Below are positions 50,582 to 58,933 of a stretch of 64,000 nt of DNA, one piece after another; the stretch's first letter is position 1; every line of letters starts with the position of its first letter. Under the pieces are notes generated by a model that saw only the letters and a program-made list of their open reading frames with translations, had not been told where the DNA came from and searched no databases. The position numbers and the translations under genes were made by a program. The DNA is from JBBIWA01 sp037439425 (lineage in GTDB: Bacteria > Acidobacteriota > Blastocatellia > RBC074). The DNA is taken from NCBI GenBank assembly GCA_037439425.1, contig JBBIWA010000006.1, forward strand, positions 74,328 through 138,327, read 5' to 3'.

Positions 50582-51361
50582 TCAGAGACGAGCGCCGAAG
50601 ATGGCTGTGCCAAGGCGCACGAAAGTAGCCCCTTCTTCAACTGCCACCTCGAAGTCATGACTCATGCCCATTGAAAGGTCTGTGAAATGCTCGCCGACCA
50701 CTCCCGCGTGACGGGCTTCGTCGCGCAACTGACGCAGTTGGCGAAAGAAAGGTCGGACCTCCTCGGCCTGTTCCAGGTAGGGTGGCACAGCCATCAGGCC
50801 TTTCAGCTCCAGGTGCTTCAGCCTGCTTAGCCTTTCGCACAGCGGCAGCAGCTCATCTGCGCTGACCCCGGACTTTGACTCTTCGCCGCCCAGGTTGACT
50901 TCAATCAGGACGGGCAAGCGTTTCCCCAATTCTGCAGCGATACGGTCGAGCCGGTCGGCCAGTTTGAGGCTATCAACTGATTGCACAGCGTCGAAGAGTT
51001 CCACTGCGCGCCGCGCTTTGTTTGACTGCAGGTGCCCGAGAAAGTGCCACTCCACCTGGAAGCGGCGACTCACTTCGCGCAGTTGCTCGATTTTCGGCGC
51101 TGCCTCCTGCACGCGATTCTCACCCAGGACTTTGATCCCAGCCTCGATGGCAGCGTGGATGCGCACCGAGGAGACAGTTTTGCTGACGGCGACGAGCGTC
51201 ACTTCGGCAGGTGAGCGACCGGTCCGCGCGCAAGCCGCAGCTATCCGCTGACGGACCTCTGTTAATCGCTCGGCCAGAGATGGGTCTGCTGTCTGAAGTC
51301 TGGAGTCTGGAGCCTCAGCTCTGCCCAGCCTGAGCGGCTCCAGACTATTTGCCTTTGTCAT
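50582..51361 (-). CDS. yggS: YggS family pyridoxal-phosphate homeostasis protein (PLPBP)
   Basis: 259 residues from the ATG at 51361. The PLP lysine is in LVAVSKTVSS, and GENRVQEAAPKI, WHFLGHLQSNKAR and SMGMSHDFEVAVEEGA are family signatures. It binds PLP and buffers its supply; no catalysis is known. The coding start overlaps the last 17 bases of the VWFA gene. The first 25 or so residues are an extension encoded by low-complexity TCTGGAGTC-type DNA and are absent from typical homologues. It heads the conserved yggS-yggT-yggU block. Confidence 0.93.
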   Translation of the reverse strand: MTKANSLEPLRLGRAEAPDSRLQTADPSLAERLTEVRQRIAAACARTGRSPAEVTLVAVSKTVSSVRIHAAIEAGIKVLGENRVQEAAPKIEQLREVSRRFQVEWHFLGHLQSNKARRAVELFDAVQSVDSLKLADRLDRIAAELGKRLPVLIEVNLGGEESKSGVSADELLPLCERLSRLKHLELKGLMAVPPYLEQAEEVRPFFRQLRQLRDEARHAGVVGEHFTDLSMGMSHDFEVAVEEGATFVRLGTAIFGARL

Positions 51362-52568
51362 TCTCTTTCTCTTCAACGTAACTCTGCCGGTGTTGGACGA
51401 CGATGAGCTTGGGGTCTATTTGATCGCCAAGATTGACCTTGACTTGGATCTTGCGCCGCTTGCCTTCGCGCCGTGTGTTGGTCGGAGAGTAGGCCAGACT
51501 GTACTGATTACGCATAAGCACCGAGATAGATTGCAGCACAGAAGGGATCTCCCCAGGGAAGGTGACGGGGAAGTACTTCCCGCCAGTCGAGTCAGCGAAG
51601 GTCTTGAGCGTATTCTGCGCTTGCAGCATTGTCATCCGGTCGAAGGGAATGCCGCCGATGTTTATTCCGCGCCCCGGATCTAGATACTGATCGTATTTCT
51701 TGAGAAAGAGATTGCCGGTGCCGATGACGTAGATCGGGACGCCAGAATTTTCAACAATCTTGCGCGCCTGGTCGAAGTTGATCTTGCTGAAGGTATCCAG
51801 CCCTGAACCGATCAGCAAGATGGCCGTGCGAGCGTTAACCTCATAGAGTCCAGCGTACTCGGTTTGTGGGCTCTTGCTCTCTTCCAGCACGACACTATCG
51901 CCCTTGCCACCGCGCAAGACGAATTTGAGCGCATCAAAAAGGTTGCTCTCACTGAAAGCCGGATTGTTGCGGATCAGGAGGTTGATGGCGGCTGCGAGCT
52001 TGGCCGGGTCATCGGTGAAGTCCACAATCGGCGTCGGGCGGACGTCGTAAGCGACGACCGAGATGAAGTCTTTGGGCTTGACGAAGCGATGGATGAACTC
52101 ATAAGCGGGACGCAGGATCTCGACGCGACCATACTCCCAATAGCCGCCCGTCGGCGCGCCGAGGACGTCAACGAGTTTGCTGTATTCGAGCAACAGCACC
52201 AGCGTGAGAGGAGCTTCAGGGGTAGAGAAGTTCTCGATCTCTTGTTTGATACCGTCTTCGTAGATCTCGAAGTTCTCTTTCTTGAGGCCCTGAATAATGG
52301 CGCCCGTCTTTTTGTTGTAGACGACCGCCTCAACATTGACCAGCTCCGTGCTGATGCTGATGGTCGCAGGCGGGACAGTCTTGTCTACCTCTTGTTTGCG
52401 TTGCTCTTGAGGATCACCGCTGGCATTTGGATTCTTTTTCCGATTATCGGAAGACCTGCCGCGCCCGGCTTGCGCCTGCGCCTGATCATTCACCACCAGA
52501 TGGCTCAGGTTCAGCGCCGTCACCAGCACAGCCAGCAAGATAACAGTTAATCTCCGCTTTAGTTTCAT
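51345..52568 (-). CDS. VWFA-related domain secreted protein (Acidobacteria type)
   Basis: 407 residues. A signal peptide (ILLAVLVTALNLSHLVV) is followed by a beta-rich NxNxG-type domain (VEAVVYNKKTGAIIQGLKKE) and a von Willebrand A-like domain (VLLLEYSKLVD, AILLIGSGLDTFSK). This is the acidobacterial VWFA-related architecture (TIGR03436-like). It probably mediates protein-protein contacts outside the cytoplasm. TGGAGGTAGC precedes the ATG. It is the first gene of the unit ending in yggU. Confidence 0.88.
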   Translation of the reverse strand: MKLKRRLTVILLAVLVTALNLSHLVVNDQAQAQAGRGRSSDNRKKNPNASGDPQEQRKQEVDKTVPPATISISTELVNVEAVVYNKKTGAIIQGLKKENFEIYEDGIKQEIENFSTPEAPLTLVLLLEYSKLVDVLGAPTGGYWEYGRVEILRPAYEFIHRFVKPKDFISVVAYDVRPTPIVDFTDDPAKLAAAINLLIRNNPAFSESNLFDALKFVLRGGKGDSVVLEESKSPQTEYAGLYEVNARTAILLIGSGLDTFSKINFDQARKIVENSGVPIYVIGTGNLFLKKYDQYLDPGRGINIGGIPFDRMTMLQAQNTLKTFADSTGGKYFPVTFPGEIPSVLQSISVLMRNQYSLAYSPTNTRREGKRRKIQVKVNLGDQIDPKLIVVQHRQSYVEEKENDKGK

Positions 52569-52707
52569 ATGCTACCTCCATCTGGGCTGCGTGCTGGGGC
52601 ACGCAGCATATGCATGGACGGGAGAAATTTCAGTGAATCGTTGACAATTCAGTCTATCAAATGCCTAGGCTGATTAAAAGTTCCGCCGCTAAGTATGGCA
52701 ATATTTG

Positions 52708-53321
52708 TCAGGGAAAGTACCAGGGCAACCGCATGATAATCTCAGCAATCGCGAGGCTTGAGTTGAGCACCTTAAGCAGATAAGCTTCATCCAAAGCCGT
52801 TTTGAGGCGCTTGGTCTTGACGCCGCGCTTGAGTGTCTGTTCCTGTTGTAACAAGTTATGTGTGATCTTGCGCACGAGTGCCAGACTCTCCGGCGCATGG
52901 CCGATGCGGCAGCCGCGAATCGCCCTCGTGCAAGACCACTCGGTTCCTGCCGACTTGTGGTGCGGCTGCCGCGCGGTCTTGCCATCAATGGCCGCGACTT
53001 CGCCCCTGGTCTGAGTGCTCACGGCTTGCACCCACTGCACGAAGCATTCTTGAAAGGCAGCCGGTTTGGGCTGGCCGTATCCCGCGCAAAAGTATCGTGC
53101 GAAGGGATGCAGTGCCCCAATTTGAGAAAGGTCCTGAGCCAGGCCTCTTTAGACAAGTTGAACTCTTCCATCTCGGTGAAGTGCTCGGCGTCGCAGATGG
53201 CGGCCAGGATCCCAATCGTGATGATATCAAGCAGTTGATGTTGCTTGCACCGCTCAATGCGCGGGTCTGGCAGGTCAGGCAAATATTCCAACAACGAAGA
53301 CGAGACAGATGGCGGTGACAT
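52708..53321 (-). mobile_element. ISAs1-family transposase remnant (frameshift and internal deletion)
   Basis: Two minus-strand frames carry the family: SLLEYLPDLPDPRIERCKQH...AWLRTFLKLGHCIPSHDTF (53321 to about 53085), and after a frameshift VQWVQAVSTQTRGEVAAIDGK (downstream from 53040). After IDGKTARQPHHKS the sequence jumps to the family end (GHAPESLALVRKITHNLLQQ, DEAYLLKVLNSS), so roughly half of the protein, including DDE residues, is missing. It is a decayed insertion sequence (about 110 codons are left of the second part). Terminal repeats could not be identified. Confidence 0.8.
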
Positions 53322-54035
53322 CGTGGATGGCTACTTTCAGGTTGCTTCGAACCTTCAGGACTATCCACATTCATCGCTCCTTAGTAAAGTCAATCTCTGC
53401 TTTTGCCTATAATGCGTTTGCCCTGGGGGGAGGCGGGCTAAGCAACTGAGCGAAAGTTCGGGGATATTTTAATCCGGGTGAAGGCAGGGGTGAAAGAGCC
53501 GGGACAGACGACCAAACCCCGGTAGAGTGACGATGGGGGCGAAGAAGCCGAACCCCAGAGAGATCCTAGGCGAGGATTCGCCTGGGGATGGCGGGACGAG
53601 TCAATTTCGGATTGCAGAATTCGGATTTAAATCCGCAATCTGAAATTCGCAATCCGAAATCCGACGCTACAACATCTCTGGCACCCGCTAGCGACTCAAC
53701 ACCAGATGACAGCGAGCCGCTAGGTGAGCGCACAAGGCGGCTACGGTCTAGACCGGCAGCAGATATCCAAAGGTGCTGGGCGGTTGACTGACCCAGGTGA
53801 AGATGACTGGCTTCACCACCAACGTCACTTGGCGCGCTCGTCCTGTGCAGGGTTGATCCCACAAACCTTCATAGGAGGAGTTCTCTACAGGACAAAAAAG
53901 GGCCTGAATTGTTGTCTTGACAGCTAAGCTCATCGTGCGATTAGACTCTCGGTTGACTAAAGCGGCACTGCCTTTCTCTTGTCTGCTGGTGACCTGAAAT
54001 GCTTCAACTGCGCTTAACTGAGAGCTGCTCATAGT
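53322..54035. other. Non-coding region: G-rich structured-looking stretch plus palindrome
   Basis: No protein gene is supported. The 53408-53600 part is G-rich with several complementary blocks (see the finding there), and 53604-53660 is a palindrome. The remainder, 53661-54035, holds no clear signal. Confidence 0.5.
53604..53660. repeat. Inverted repeat ATTTCGGATTGC
   Basis: ATTTCGGATTGC at 53604-53615 is perfectly inverted at 53649-53660; inside, CGGATTTAAATCCG forms a further palindrome. It lies between the ISAs1 remnant and the first Uma2 gene. No coding sense is visible. Confidence 0.75.
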
Positions 54036-54785
54036 TCAGAGCTGATCTGGATCGATCCCAAGCTCGCGCATCCTGGCTGCTAAGCGGGCTGCACGCTCTT
54101 CAGCACGAGCTGCACGCTCGGCTTCAAGGGCTGCACGCTCTTCAGCACGAGCTGCACGCTCGGCTCCCGTCGCTATCAATTCTCCCTTCTCATCACACCA
54201 CCTCAACCACCTCGCCTGCTTCCCTTCATAAAAACCTTCCCATAACACCAACCCTAATCCTACTCCCGGCAAACTCTGGTCTGCTCGCCTCTGATACCGC
54301 CCACCATACAACTCGTAGACACGTAACTCCTCATCGCCCAATATCCGCCCCGGATCGTAAACCACATAGTAGCTGATCGCTACCCGCGCATAGTCTTGTA
54401 ACTTGCTCCTTAACTCATTCCCCCTCCGGTTCGACACGATCTCAATGACCACTTCCGGCGGCTTGCCAAACTCCCAGAAGAAGTAGGTCCGATGACGCTT
54501 CTCATACCACTCCTCTGCTACCTCCACATCCAAACTCAGAAAGACGTCCGGCACCAATGGCGGTTGATGCACTGAGGGAAACAACCCAACATTAGCCGCC
54601 ACCAGAAACTTGCGTCGCTGCCCACCCCCAACCTCTGGCCCACTCCAGGAGCTGTATAGCGCTTCGGTCAACAGGCGTTGCTGCTTCTCGGAGAAGAGAT
54701 TGTCCACTGGGGTATCATCCTCAGTCACGATCTCGCTTACATCTACACTCAACTCCACAGGCATCTCAATTACTGCTTCTGACAT
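54036..54785 (-). CDS. Uma2 family endonuclease (DUF820) with AERAARAEERAA coiled-coil tail
   Basis: 249 residues. The restriction-endonuclease-like core has LVPDVFLSLDVEVA, PEVVIEIVSNRRGNELRSKL with the catalytic Asp/Glu-type positions, and YARVAISYYVVYDPG. The C-terminal tail is a repeated AERAARAEERAALE pattern forming a helix, ending RMRELGIDPDQL. Uma2 proteins are PD-(D/E)xK-fold nucleases expanded in bacteria with many mobile genes; their target is unknown. A near-identical second copy runs off the right edge at 63672. Confidence 0.88.
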   Translation of the reverse strand: MSEAVIEMPVELSVDVSEIVTEDDTPVDNLFSEKQQRLLTEALYSSWSGPEVGGGQRRKFLVAANVGLFPSVHQPPLVPDVFLSLDVEVAEEWYEKRHRTYFFWEFGKPPEVVIEIVSNRRGNELRSKLQDYARVAISYYVVYDPGRILGDEELRVYELYGGRYQRRADQSLPGVGLGLVLWEGFYEGKQARWLRWCDEKGELIATGAERAARAEERAALEAERAARAEERAARLAARMRELGIDPDQL

Positions 54786-55253
54786 AGGCTGCTTATCCTT
54801 GCTGCTTAGTCTGGTACGCGCACTCAGCGTTGCTGCCGGCAGTTTATATCAACCGCTCGCCGATTCTCAACCCAATTGCCTGCGCGCCTGATGAGTCAGA
54901 GCGAAGAGGATCATCGCGCCTTGAAGGTGCTCAAGAAGGAAACTTTGCTGGTGCAGGTGGCGGATGAATTCCACGGCTTCAGGCAGCCATCACATCAACC
55001 CTTAAAGCAGCTTTATCTGATGGCCTGGTTTGAGAAGCGCACACGGAAGGATCAGCCGACCAGCGTCACGGTCAGGCCGCAACGCTGAGTGAGAAATGAA
55101 GGAGCAGACGATGAGCGCTCAAGTACTGAGTTGGCTTCAGCGCTCACTGGTGACCTCTATTTTACCCTGGCTTCAGCCTACTTAAATGCATAGGACGATA
55201 ACGATTTTGCTCAATGGTTACGGGCTTTCGGACTTTTGTTTGTGTTCGTTCCA
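54786..55253. other. Non-coding region before the IS remnant
   Basis: A 60-codon plus-strand frame near 54891-55088 (MSQSEEDHRALKVLKKETLL...) has no site and no recognised family; it was not called a gene. The rest carries no signal. Confidence 0.4.
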
Positions 55254-55755
55254 CACGAGTTTAGACAAAGAGCCGCCTAAGGCAAAGTCCAACTGCCCTC
55301 TCCCACCTGCTCCGAAAGCAAGGACGAAACCATGACCCAAGCGCATCCCTTCGGCGCTGGGCACATAGCCGATCGGCACGGCCGAGGTTTTCAGCCTCGG
55401 ATAGTCGGTGGCCTCCAAGATGCACACGCGCCAGCGCCCAATTCTCGCCGCCGGATCAGGCGGTTGAGATTGTAACCATTTGATCCGCGCTTGGCGCAGG
55501 TCCTGCAACCAGTCGGGATGGGAAAGATCTCTTGCCAACCGCGGCGGCAGCGCAGTCGATCGCCGCATAGAGGTTACTGTAATGGGAACTCCAGACCACA
55601 CTGAGAGTCGCTTTGACCACCGATTCGGGGCGAGGCCCGACCACCAAAGCATCAATCAGATTGAGCAATACCGCGCTCTTGACCGGGAAAGTCTGCGCGA
55701 CAGTTTCGTGCAACTTCTGTACACTTTTCACCAAGGCGCTTTTTTTAGCCCCCAT
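55218..55755 (-). pseudogene. DDE transposase N-terminal fragment, frameshifted
   Basis: Starting at 55755 after GGAAGA, the frame reads MGAKKSALVKSVQKLHETVA and LLNLIDALVVGPRPESVVK, the N-terminus of an IS-type DDE transposase. Around 55555 the family sequence moves to the +2 frame (RLARDLSHPDWLQDLRQARI, RWRVCILEATDYPR, AEGMRLGHG) with the catalytic-type Asp. It then leaves the family after about 145 codons and ends at a stop at 55218. Full-length transposases have about 400 residues, so this is a deleted, non-functional copy. I cannot name the IS family with certainty. Confidence 0.65.
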
Positions 55756-55824
55756 TCTTCCAGCTTAACGCTGGAAAAGCGCCTTCGGGGAGGGCAGCGC
55801 CCCATGATTTTGTCTAAACTCGTG
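55254..55824. mobile_element. Defective insertion element with 16-bp terminal inverted repeats
   Basis: CACGAGTTTAGACAAA at 55254-55269 is perfectly inverted at 55809-55824. Between them lies the frameshifted transposase fragment. The element is about 571 bp, too short for an autonomous IS. Its right end cuts into a DinB gene at 55825. I saw no clear target duplication. Confidence 0.75.
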
Positions 55825-56185
55825 CAGATAGTGAACGGCTGAAAAGTTGAATACTCCGAAGAAAGAGATCGGTTTAGCTAATTGCTCGCTGCCTAGCTGT
55901 TTGACCTTCTCCAGGCCAGATTTGAAATTGGTCTCGTAGTAAGCGATCAGCTCAGCCATGCTTTTGGTTGGGTTCGGCAGCTCTTGCTCTGAACCTTCAA
56001 ATGACCCGCGCGCAACATCATTGAAGAAGGTGATCTCGGTAACAACGATATGCCAGGCCAGCTCTCCAGCAGTCCTGGATTTGGGGGGCAGGGCGATAAT
56101 CGCTCTTTTCATCTGGGATCGCGGCCAATACACGTTTGGTCGTCGCAAATTCTCCTTCAATCCTTTGCCACAAAGAGTCACGCAC
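55825..56185 (-). pseudogene. DinB family gene with frameshift and IS insertion
   Basis: From a GTG at 56185 the frame reads DSLWQRIEGEFATTKRVLAA and IPDEKSDYRPAP, the start of a DinB-like four-helix protein. At the G6 tract 56083-56088 the family moves by one base: if the run were five, it would continue PKSRTAGELAWHIVVTEITF with the conserved His. The gene then reads FGVFNFSAVHY and is cut at 55825 by the IS end, losing the last conserved HHRGQ-type histidines. DinB proteins bind metal and often act in thiol or damage response. Two lesions make it a clear pseudogene. Confidence 0.8.
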
Positions 56186-56311
56186 AGAATAGTGCTTGTT
56201 CTGACGTCGTGGAATTACCTCCGAGTCTAATTGAGTGGTTTAAGGAAAGCCAGGGAAGAGCGAAAGCAGCAACCCACTTTCGCGCCCCCAGGCGCTTCAA
56301 CAACTGATTCA

Positions 56312-56662
56312 CTAATGCTGGCTGGCTAGCGAGATCTCATAGCCATCCGGGTCAAGGAAGATGGCCAGCTTGCCGCCAAAATCCTGCATCGTGGGTGGCA
56401 TCGCGAATTGCAGACCGCGTGCTTTTAAGGTCTCATAAGCTTCGTCAATATTTTTAACAGTGAAGCCGAACGAAATCCCGCCACGCTGGACCTTCAAATG
56501 TTCTCCTGCAGGGTGAAGGGCAAGCGTGGTGCCCGGTGTGTCGAACTCGCTCCAGCTAGGGGATTCAAACTTCAGCGGTAGCCCAAGTGTGTCGCGGTAG
56601 AAGGCTACGGATCTCTTCATGTCCGAAACCGTCACGATCAAGACTGATACTCTGTCAAACAT
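56312..56662 (-). CDS. VOC family protein
   Basis: 116 residues: VLIVTVSDMKRSVAFYRDTL, FTVKNIDEAYETLKARGLQF and FLDPDGYEISL, a standard single-chain VOC fold. AAAAGGAGGTATC precedes the ATG. It resembles small glyoxalase-like or fosfomycin-type dimers, with no assigned substrate. The C-terminal Glu is a probable metal ligand. It lies downstream of the zinc-finger phosphatase gene on the same strand, 27 bases away, and upstream of the broken DinB gene. Confidence 0.85.
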   Translation of the reverse strand: MFDRVSVLIVTVSDMKRSVAFYRDTLGLPLKFESPSWSEFDTPGTTLALHPAGEHLKVQRGGISFGFTVKNIDEAYETLKARGLQFAMPPTMQDFGGKLAIFLDPDGYEISLASQH

Positions 56663-56689
56663 CTGATACCTCCTTTTATGTGTTGCCCT

Positions 56690-57670
56690 TTAGCCGACCC
56701 GGCGGATGGCCATAACTGTCAGGTCGTCTATCCTTGGCAGTCCTGTCCGAAAATCTGTCAGGTCTTCCAGGCACACACTGATGAGCGACCGAGGTGCAAG
56801 CGCGTAAGACTTGCTCACCAGTCTGGACAACCGTTCTCTACCGTATTCAGCGCCGGTCACATCACGAGTCTCAGAAAATCCATCGGTGTATAGGAAGAGA
56901 GTGTTAGCTGAAGCTAGTTGTAGCTTGGTCACTGAGAATTGCTCGTTGCAAAACAGACCAAGAGGCAGCCCTGTAGCCTCCACGCAAGTGACCTGGTCAT
57001 CAGATAGCAGCAAAGGTGGCAGGTGGCCAGCGTTGCATATTTCAATCTCTCCTGAGCTAGCGGCCTTTCCACAGACAATCGTAGCGTAATGCATCGGCAA
57101 CGTGCTTTCACAGAAGACCCGGCTGGCTCGCTCGACCAACTGATTGAGTGGCAATCCGACGGGAATAAGCGCACGAAACATCGCGTGCAGATGCGCCATC
57201 AGCATTGAGGCAGCAACTCCTTTGCCCGAGACATCCCCGACGATGAAGTAGAGATCGCCTTCATCTGTTCTGACCAGATCGCAATAATCGCCGCTGACGG
57301 GACCCGCTGATTCATAGTGATAGGCGACCTCCCAGCCACAGAAGTGAAAATTCTGTTCCGGGAGCAGTCCTCTTTGAATCTCTGATGCCAGTGCAAGAGC
57401 CTCTTTAAGCGCGCCCTGCTGAGCAGAAGTCAGATGATCCAAACAGAATTGAGCCAGAGGGTCTGCCATCAGCCTTTCTGACTCAATCGGCTCGTGGCAG
57501 ACTTCGCACAGTCCGTAGGAACCTCTCTCCAGACGTTTCAGGGCAGCGTCAACCTCTGCTAGGAGACGAGTGAGTTCGGCCTTGTCCTCTAATGTAGCCA
57601 CAGCAGCCTCAAGCTTCTGGTGCCGGGCGCGCAATTGCTCGCGCAGCACGCTGTCTATACTGATAGCCAT
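56690..57670 (-). CDS. TraR/DksA-type zinc finger fused to a SpoIIE-like PP2C phosphatase
   Basis: 326 residues. The N-terminal part (about 1-85) is a coiled coil and a DksA/TraR-type zinc finger: CEVCHEPIESERLMADPLAQ, then FCLDHL, giving a C-x2-C-x17-C pattern plus a histidine instead of a fourth cysteine. The remainder is a SpoIIE/PPM-type phosphatase: GWEVAYHYESAGPVSGDYCD, IVGDVSGKGVAASMLMAHLH and LFLYTDGFSETRDVTG hold the metal-site aspartates. No sensor or transmembrane domain is present. Phosphatases of this class usually act on anti-sigma-antagonist proteins. AGGGGAAAAAG precedes the ATG. Confidence 0.85.
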   Translation of the reverse strand: MAISIDSVLREQLRARHQKLEAAVATLEDKAELTRLLAEVDAALKRLERGSYGLCEVCHEPIESERLMADPLAQFCLDHLTSAQQGALKEALALASEIQRGLLPEQNFHFCGWEVAYHYESAGPVSGDYCDLVRTDEGDLYFIVGDVSGKGVAASMLMAHLHAMFRALIPVGLPLNQLVERASRVFCESTLPMHYATIVCGKAASSGEIEICNAGHLPPLLLSDDQVTCVEATGLPLGLFCNEQFSVTKLQLASANTLFLYTDGFSETRDVTGAEYGRERLSRLVSKSYALAPRSLISVCLEDLTDFRTGLPRIDDLTVMAIRRVG

Positions 57671-57686
57671 TCTTTTTCCCCTTTAC

Positions 57687-57761
57687 TTAGACTTCTCTGG
57701 TAAACCCGAACACGGAAGCGATCCCCATCACCAAACCCAATCCCGAAAGCAGAACAATCAA
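57687..57761 (-). other. Possible small membrane peptide or remnant
   Basis: The minus-strand frame ending at the TAA 57687-57689 encodes a hydrophobic segment (LIVLLSGLGLVMGIASVFGF). A longer, basic stretch lies upstream in frame, but no ATG or GTG is found before an in-frame stop. TTG at 57761 is a possible start without a clear site. It may be the end of a decayed gene or an unrecognised small protein between two VOC/phosphatase genes. Confidence 0.25.
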
Positions 57762-57825
57762 TGTCCAGTTCAGGCGCTTACCCCTCGCCAGTAATAGCTT
57801 CTCGCCAACAAGAGGATATCTGATG

Positions 57826-57860
57826 GCTGGCCGCCTGAAGCTGGCGGCCAGCGCTTTTTT
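57826..57860 (+). terminator. Terminator-like hairpin on the plus strand
   Basis: GCTGGCCGCC (57826-57835) and GGCGGCCAGC (57843-57852) with a TGAAGCT loop are followed by GCTTTTTT. The orientation suits plus-strand transcription, although both neighbours are on the minus strand and no plus-strand gene is upstream. Confidence 0.5.
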
Positions 57861-57874
57861 CCCAGATGAGGAGA

Positions 57875-58354
57875 CTACTCACCGCCAGATTGTGCGAACG
57901 CTGCCGCCGCAGCCTTGCTCATCTCCTCGATCGTCACCTCCTTGATATGAGTTGCAAGCGACCATTCGTGCCCGAAGGGATCAACTACCTTGCTGTAGCG
58001 GTCGCCGCAGAACATGTCTTCGGGTGGCATTTGCGCAACAGCACCAGCTTCCGTGGCGCGCTTGAATGCGGCGTCCACATCTTCAACGTAGAGGTGCAAT
58101 GCTACGCTGGTGCCTTTCAGAGATTGAGGAGAGCGGTTGGCACCCGGAAATTCGTCGCATAAAAACAGAACCGAATCGCCGATCTTGAGCTCAGCATGCA
58201 TGATGCTTTTGCCGTCAGGAGAAGGCATCCGGAAGAGTTCTTCAGCCCCAAAAGCCTTTTTGTAAAACTCAATGGCCTGCTGACCATCGCTAACGACGAG
58301 GTGGGGGGTTAAAGTATGGAAGCCTTCTGGAATTGGTCTTACTGCTGTAGCCAT
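57875..58354 (-). CDS. VOC family protein (PhnB/DUF1428-like)
   Basis: 159 residues from the ATG at 58354 (CGGAGGATAAAAAC upstream; an in-frame TTG 12 codons earlier lacks such a site). Core: FHTLTPHLVVSDGQQAIEFY, GKSIMHAELKIGDSVLFLCDE, and a second half with FCGDRYSKVVDPFGHEWSLA. PhnB-like VOC proteins of this layout have an unknown role. A C-terminal helix (TIEEMSKAAAAAFAQ) follows. It sits in a run of VOC and SRPBCC genes, 90 bases downstream of the SRPBCC gene. Confidence 0.88.
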   Translation of the reverse strand: MATAVRPIPEGFHTLTPHLVVSDGQQAIEFYKKAFGAEELFRMPSPDGKSIMHAELKIGDSVLFLCDEFPGANRSPQSLKGTSVALHLYVEDVDAAFKRATEAGAVAQMPPEDMFCGDRYSKVVDPFGHEWSLATHIKEVTIEEMSKAAAAAFAQSGGE

Positions 58355-58444
58355 GTTTTTATCCTCCGAGGTTTGATCAGTGTTGTTCAAAAGAAACGGG
58401 AGTTACGCGCCTGCGGCTCCCTGGTGAATTGTTCGTGTAAGCAG

Positions 58445-58903
58445 TCAGGCAGCAGCTAGATGGCTATAGGCCTCAGCCGCAGCCTTCAGTTTCTTCATCT
58501 GCCTGTCGAGAAGGCGCATCGTGAACCAGTTGAAGAGCTTGCTTAGGAAATGAGCCAGCCAGGTTCCCGCCACCATCTCTGCTGAGTAATCCAAGCGGGT
58601 CCCGGTCGCAGTCTCACTGAAGCGATAACCAACCTGCATGGTGAACTGCCGATTGCCGATGCGGATACCAAGACGTTTAGCCTTCTGGTAGGCGGTTACT
58701 TCTCCATCATATTCCGCAATACGCCCACCCTCTCGGATTCTTTGTTTGAATTTGGTGCCGACCGGATTGGTTCGGTCGTAGCCGGATGGATAGATCGTCT
58801 CTTCAAGGCCGTCCATCCAACGCTTCAGGTCTTTATCCTCGTCAACCGGATTGAAGACTCTGCTGATGGGAGCAGCGATATCCAACTGATAGGTGACTTT
58901 CAT
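58445..58903 (-). CDS. SRPBCC family protein (polyketide cyclase/START-like)
   Basis: 152 residues with a helix-grip fold: YQLDIAAPISRVFNPVDEDK, LGIRIGNRQFTMQVGYRFSE, TRLDYSAEMVAGTWLAH and a long C-terminal helix (MRLLDRQMKKLKAAAEAY). These bind hydrophobic ligands in a central pocket; some are cyclases, others are Aha1-like stress proteins. CTCTGGAGAACAC precedes the ATG. It is in a minus-strand run with VOC genes on both sides. Confidence 0.85.
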   Translation of the reverse strand: MKVTYQLDIAAPISRVFNPVDEDKDLKRWMDGLEETIYPSGYDRTNPVGTKFKQRIREGGRIAEYDGEVTAYQKAKRLGIRIGNRQFTMQVGYRFSETATGTRLDYSAEMVAGTWLAHFLSKLFNWFTMRLLDRQMKKLKAAAEAYSHLAAA

Positions 58904-58933
58904 GTGTTCTCCAGAGATGGGTGTGATGATGGC

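Noticed and set aside
54876..55088. Plus-strand 70-codon frame
   Set aside because: No site, no known family; may be an old transposase piece but I cannot show that.
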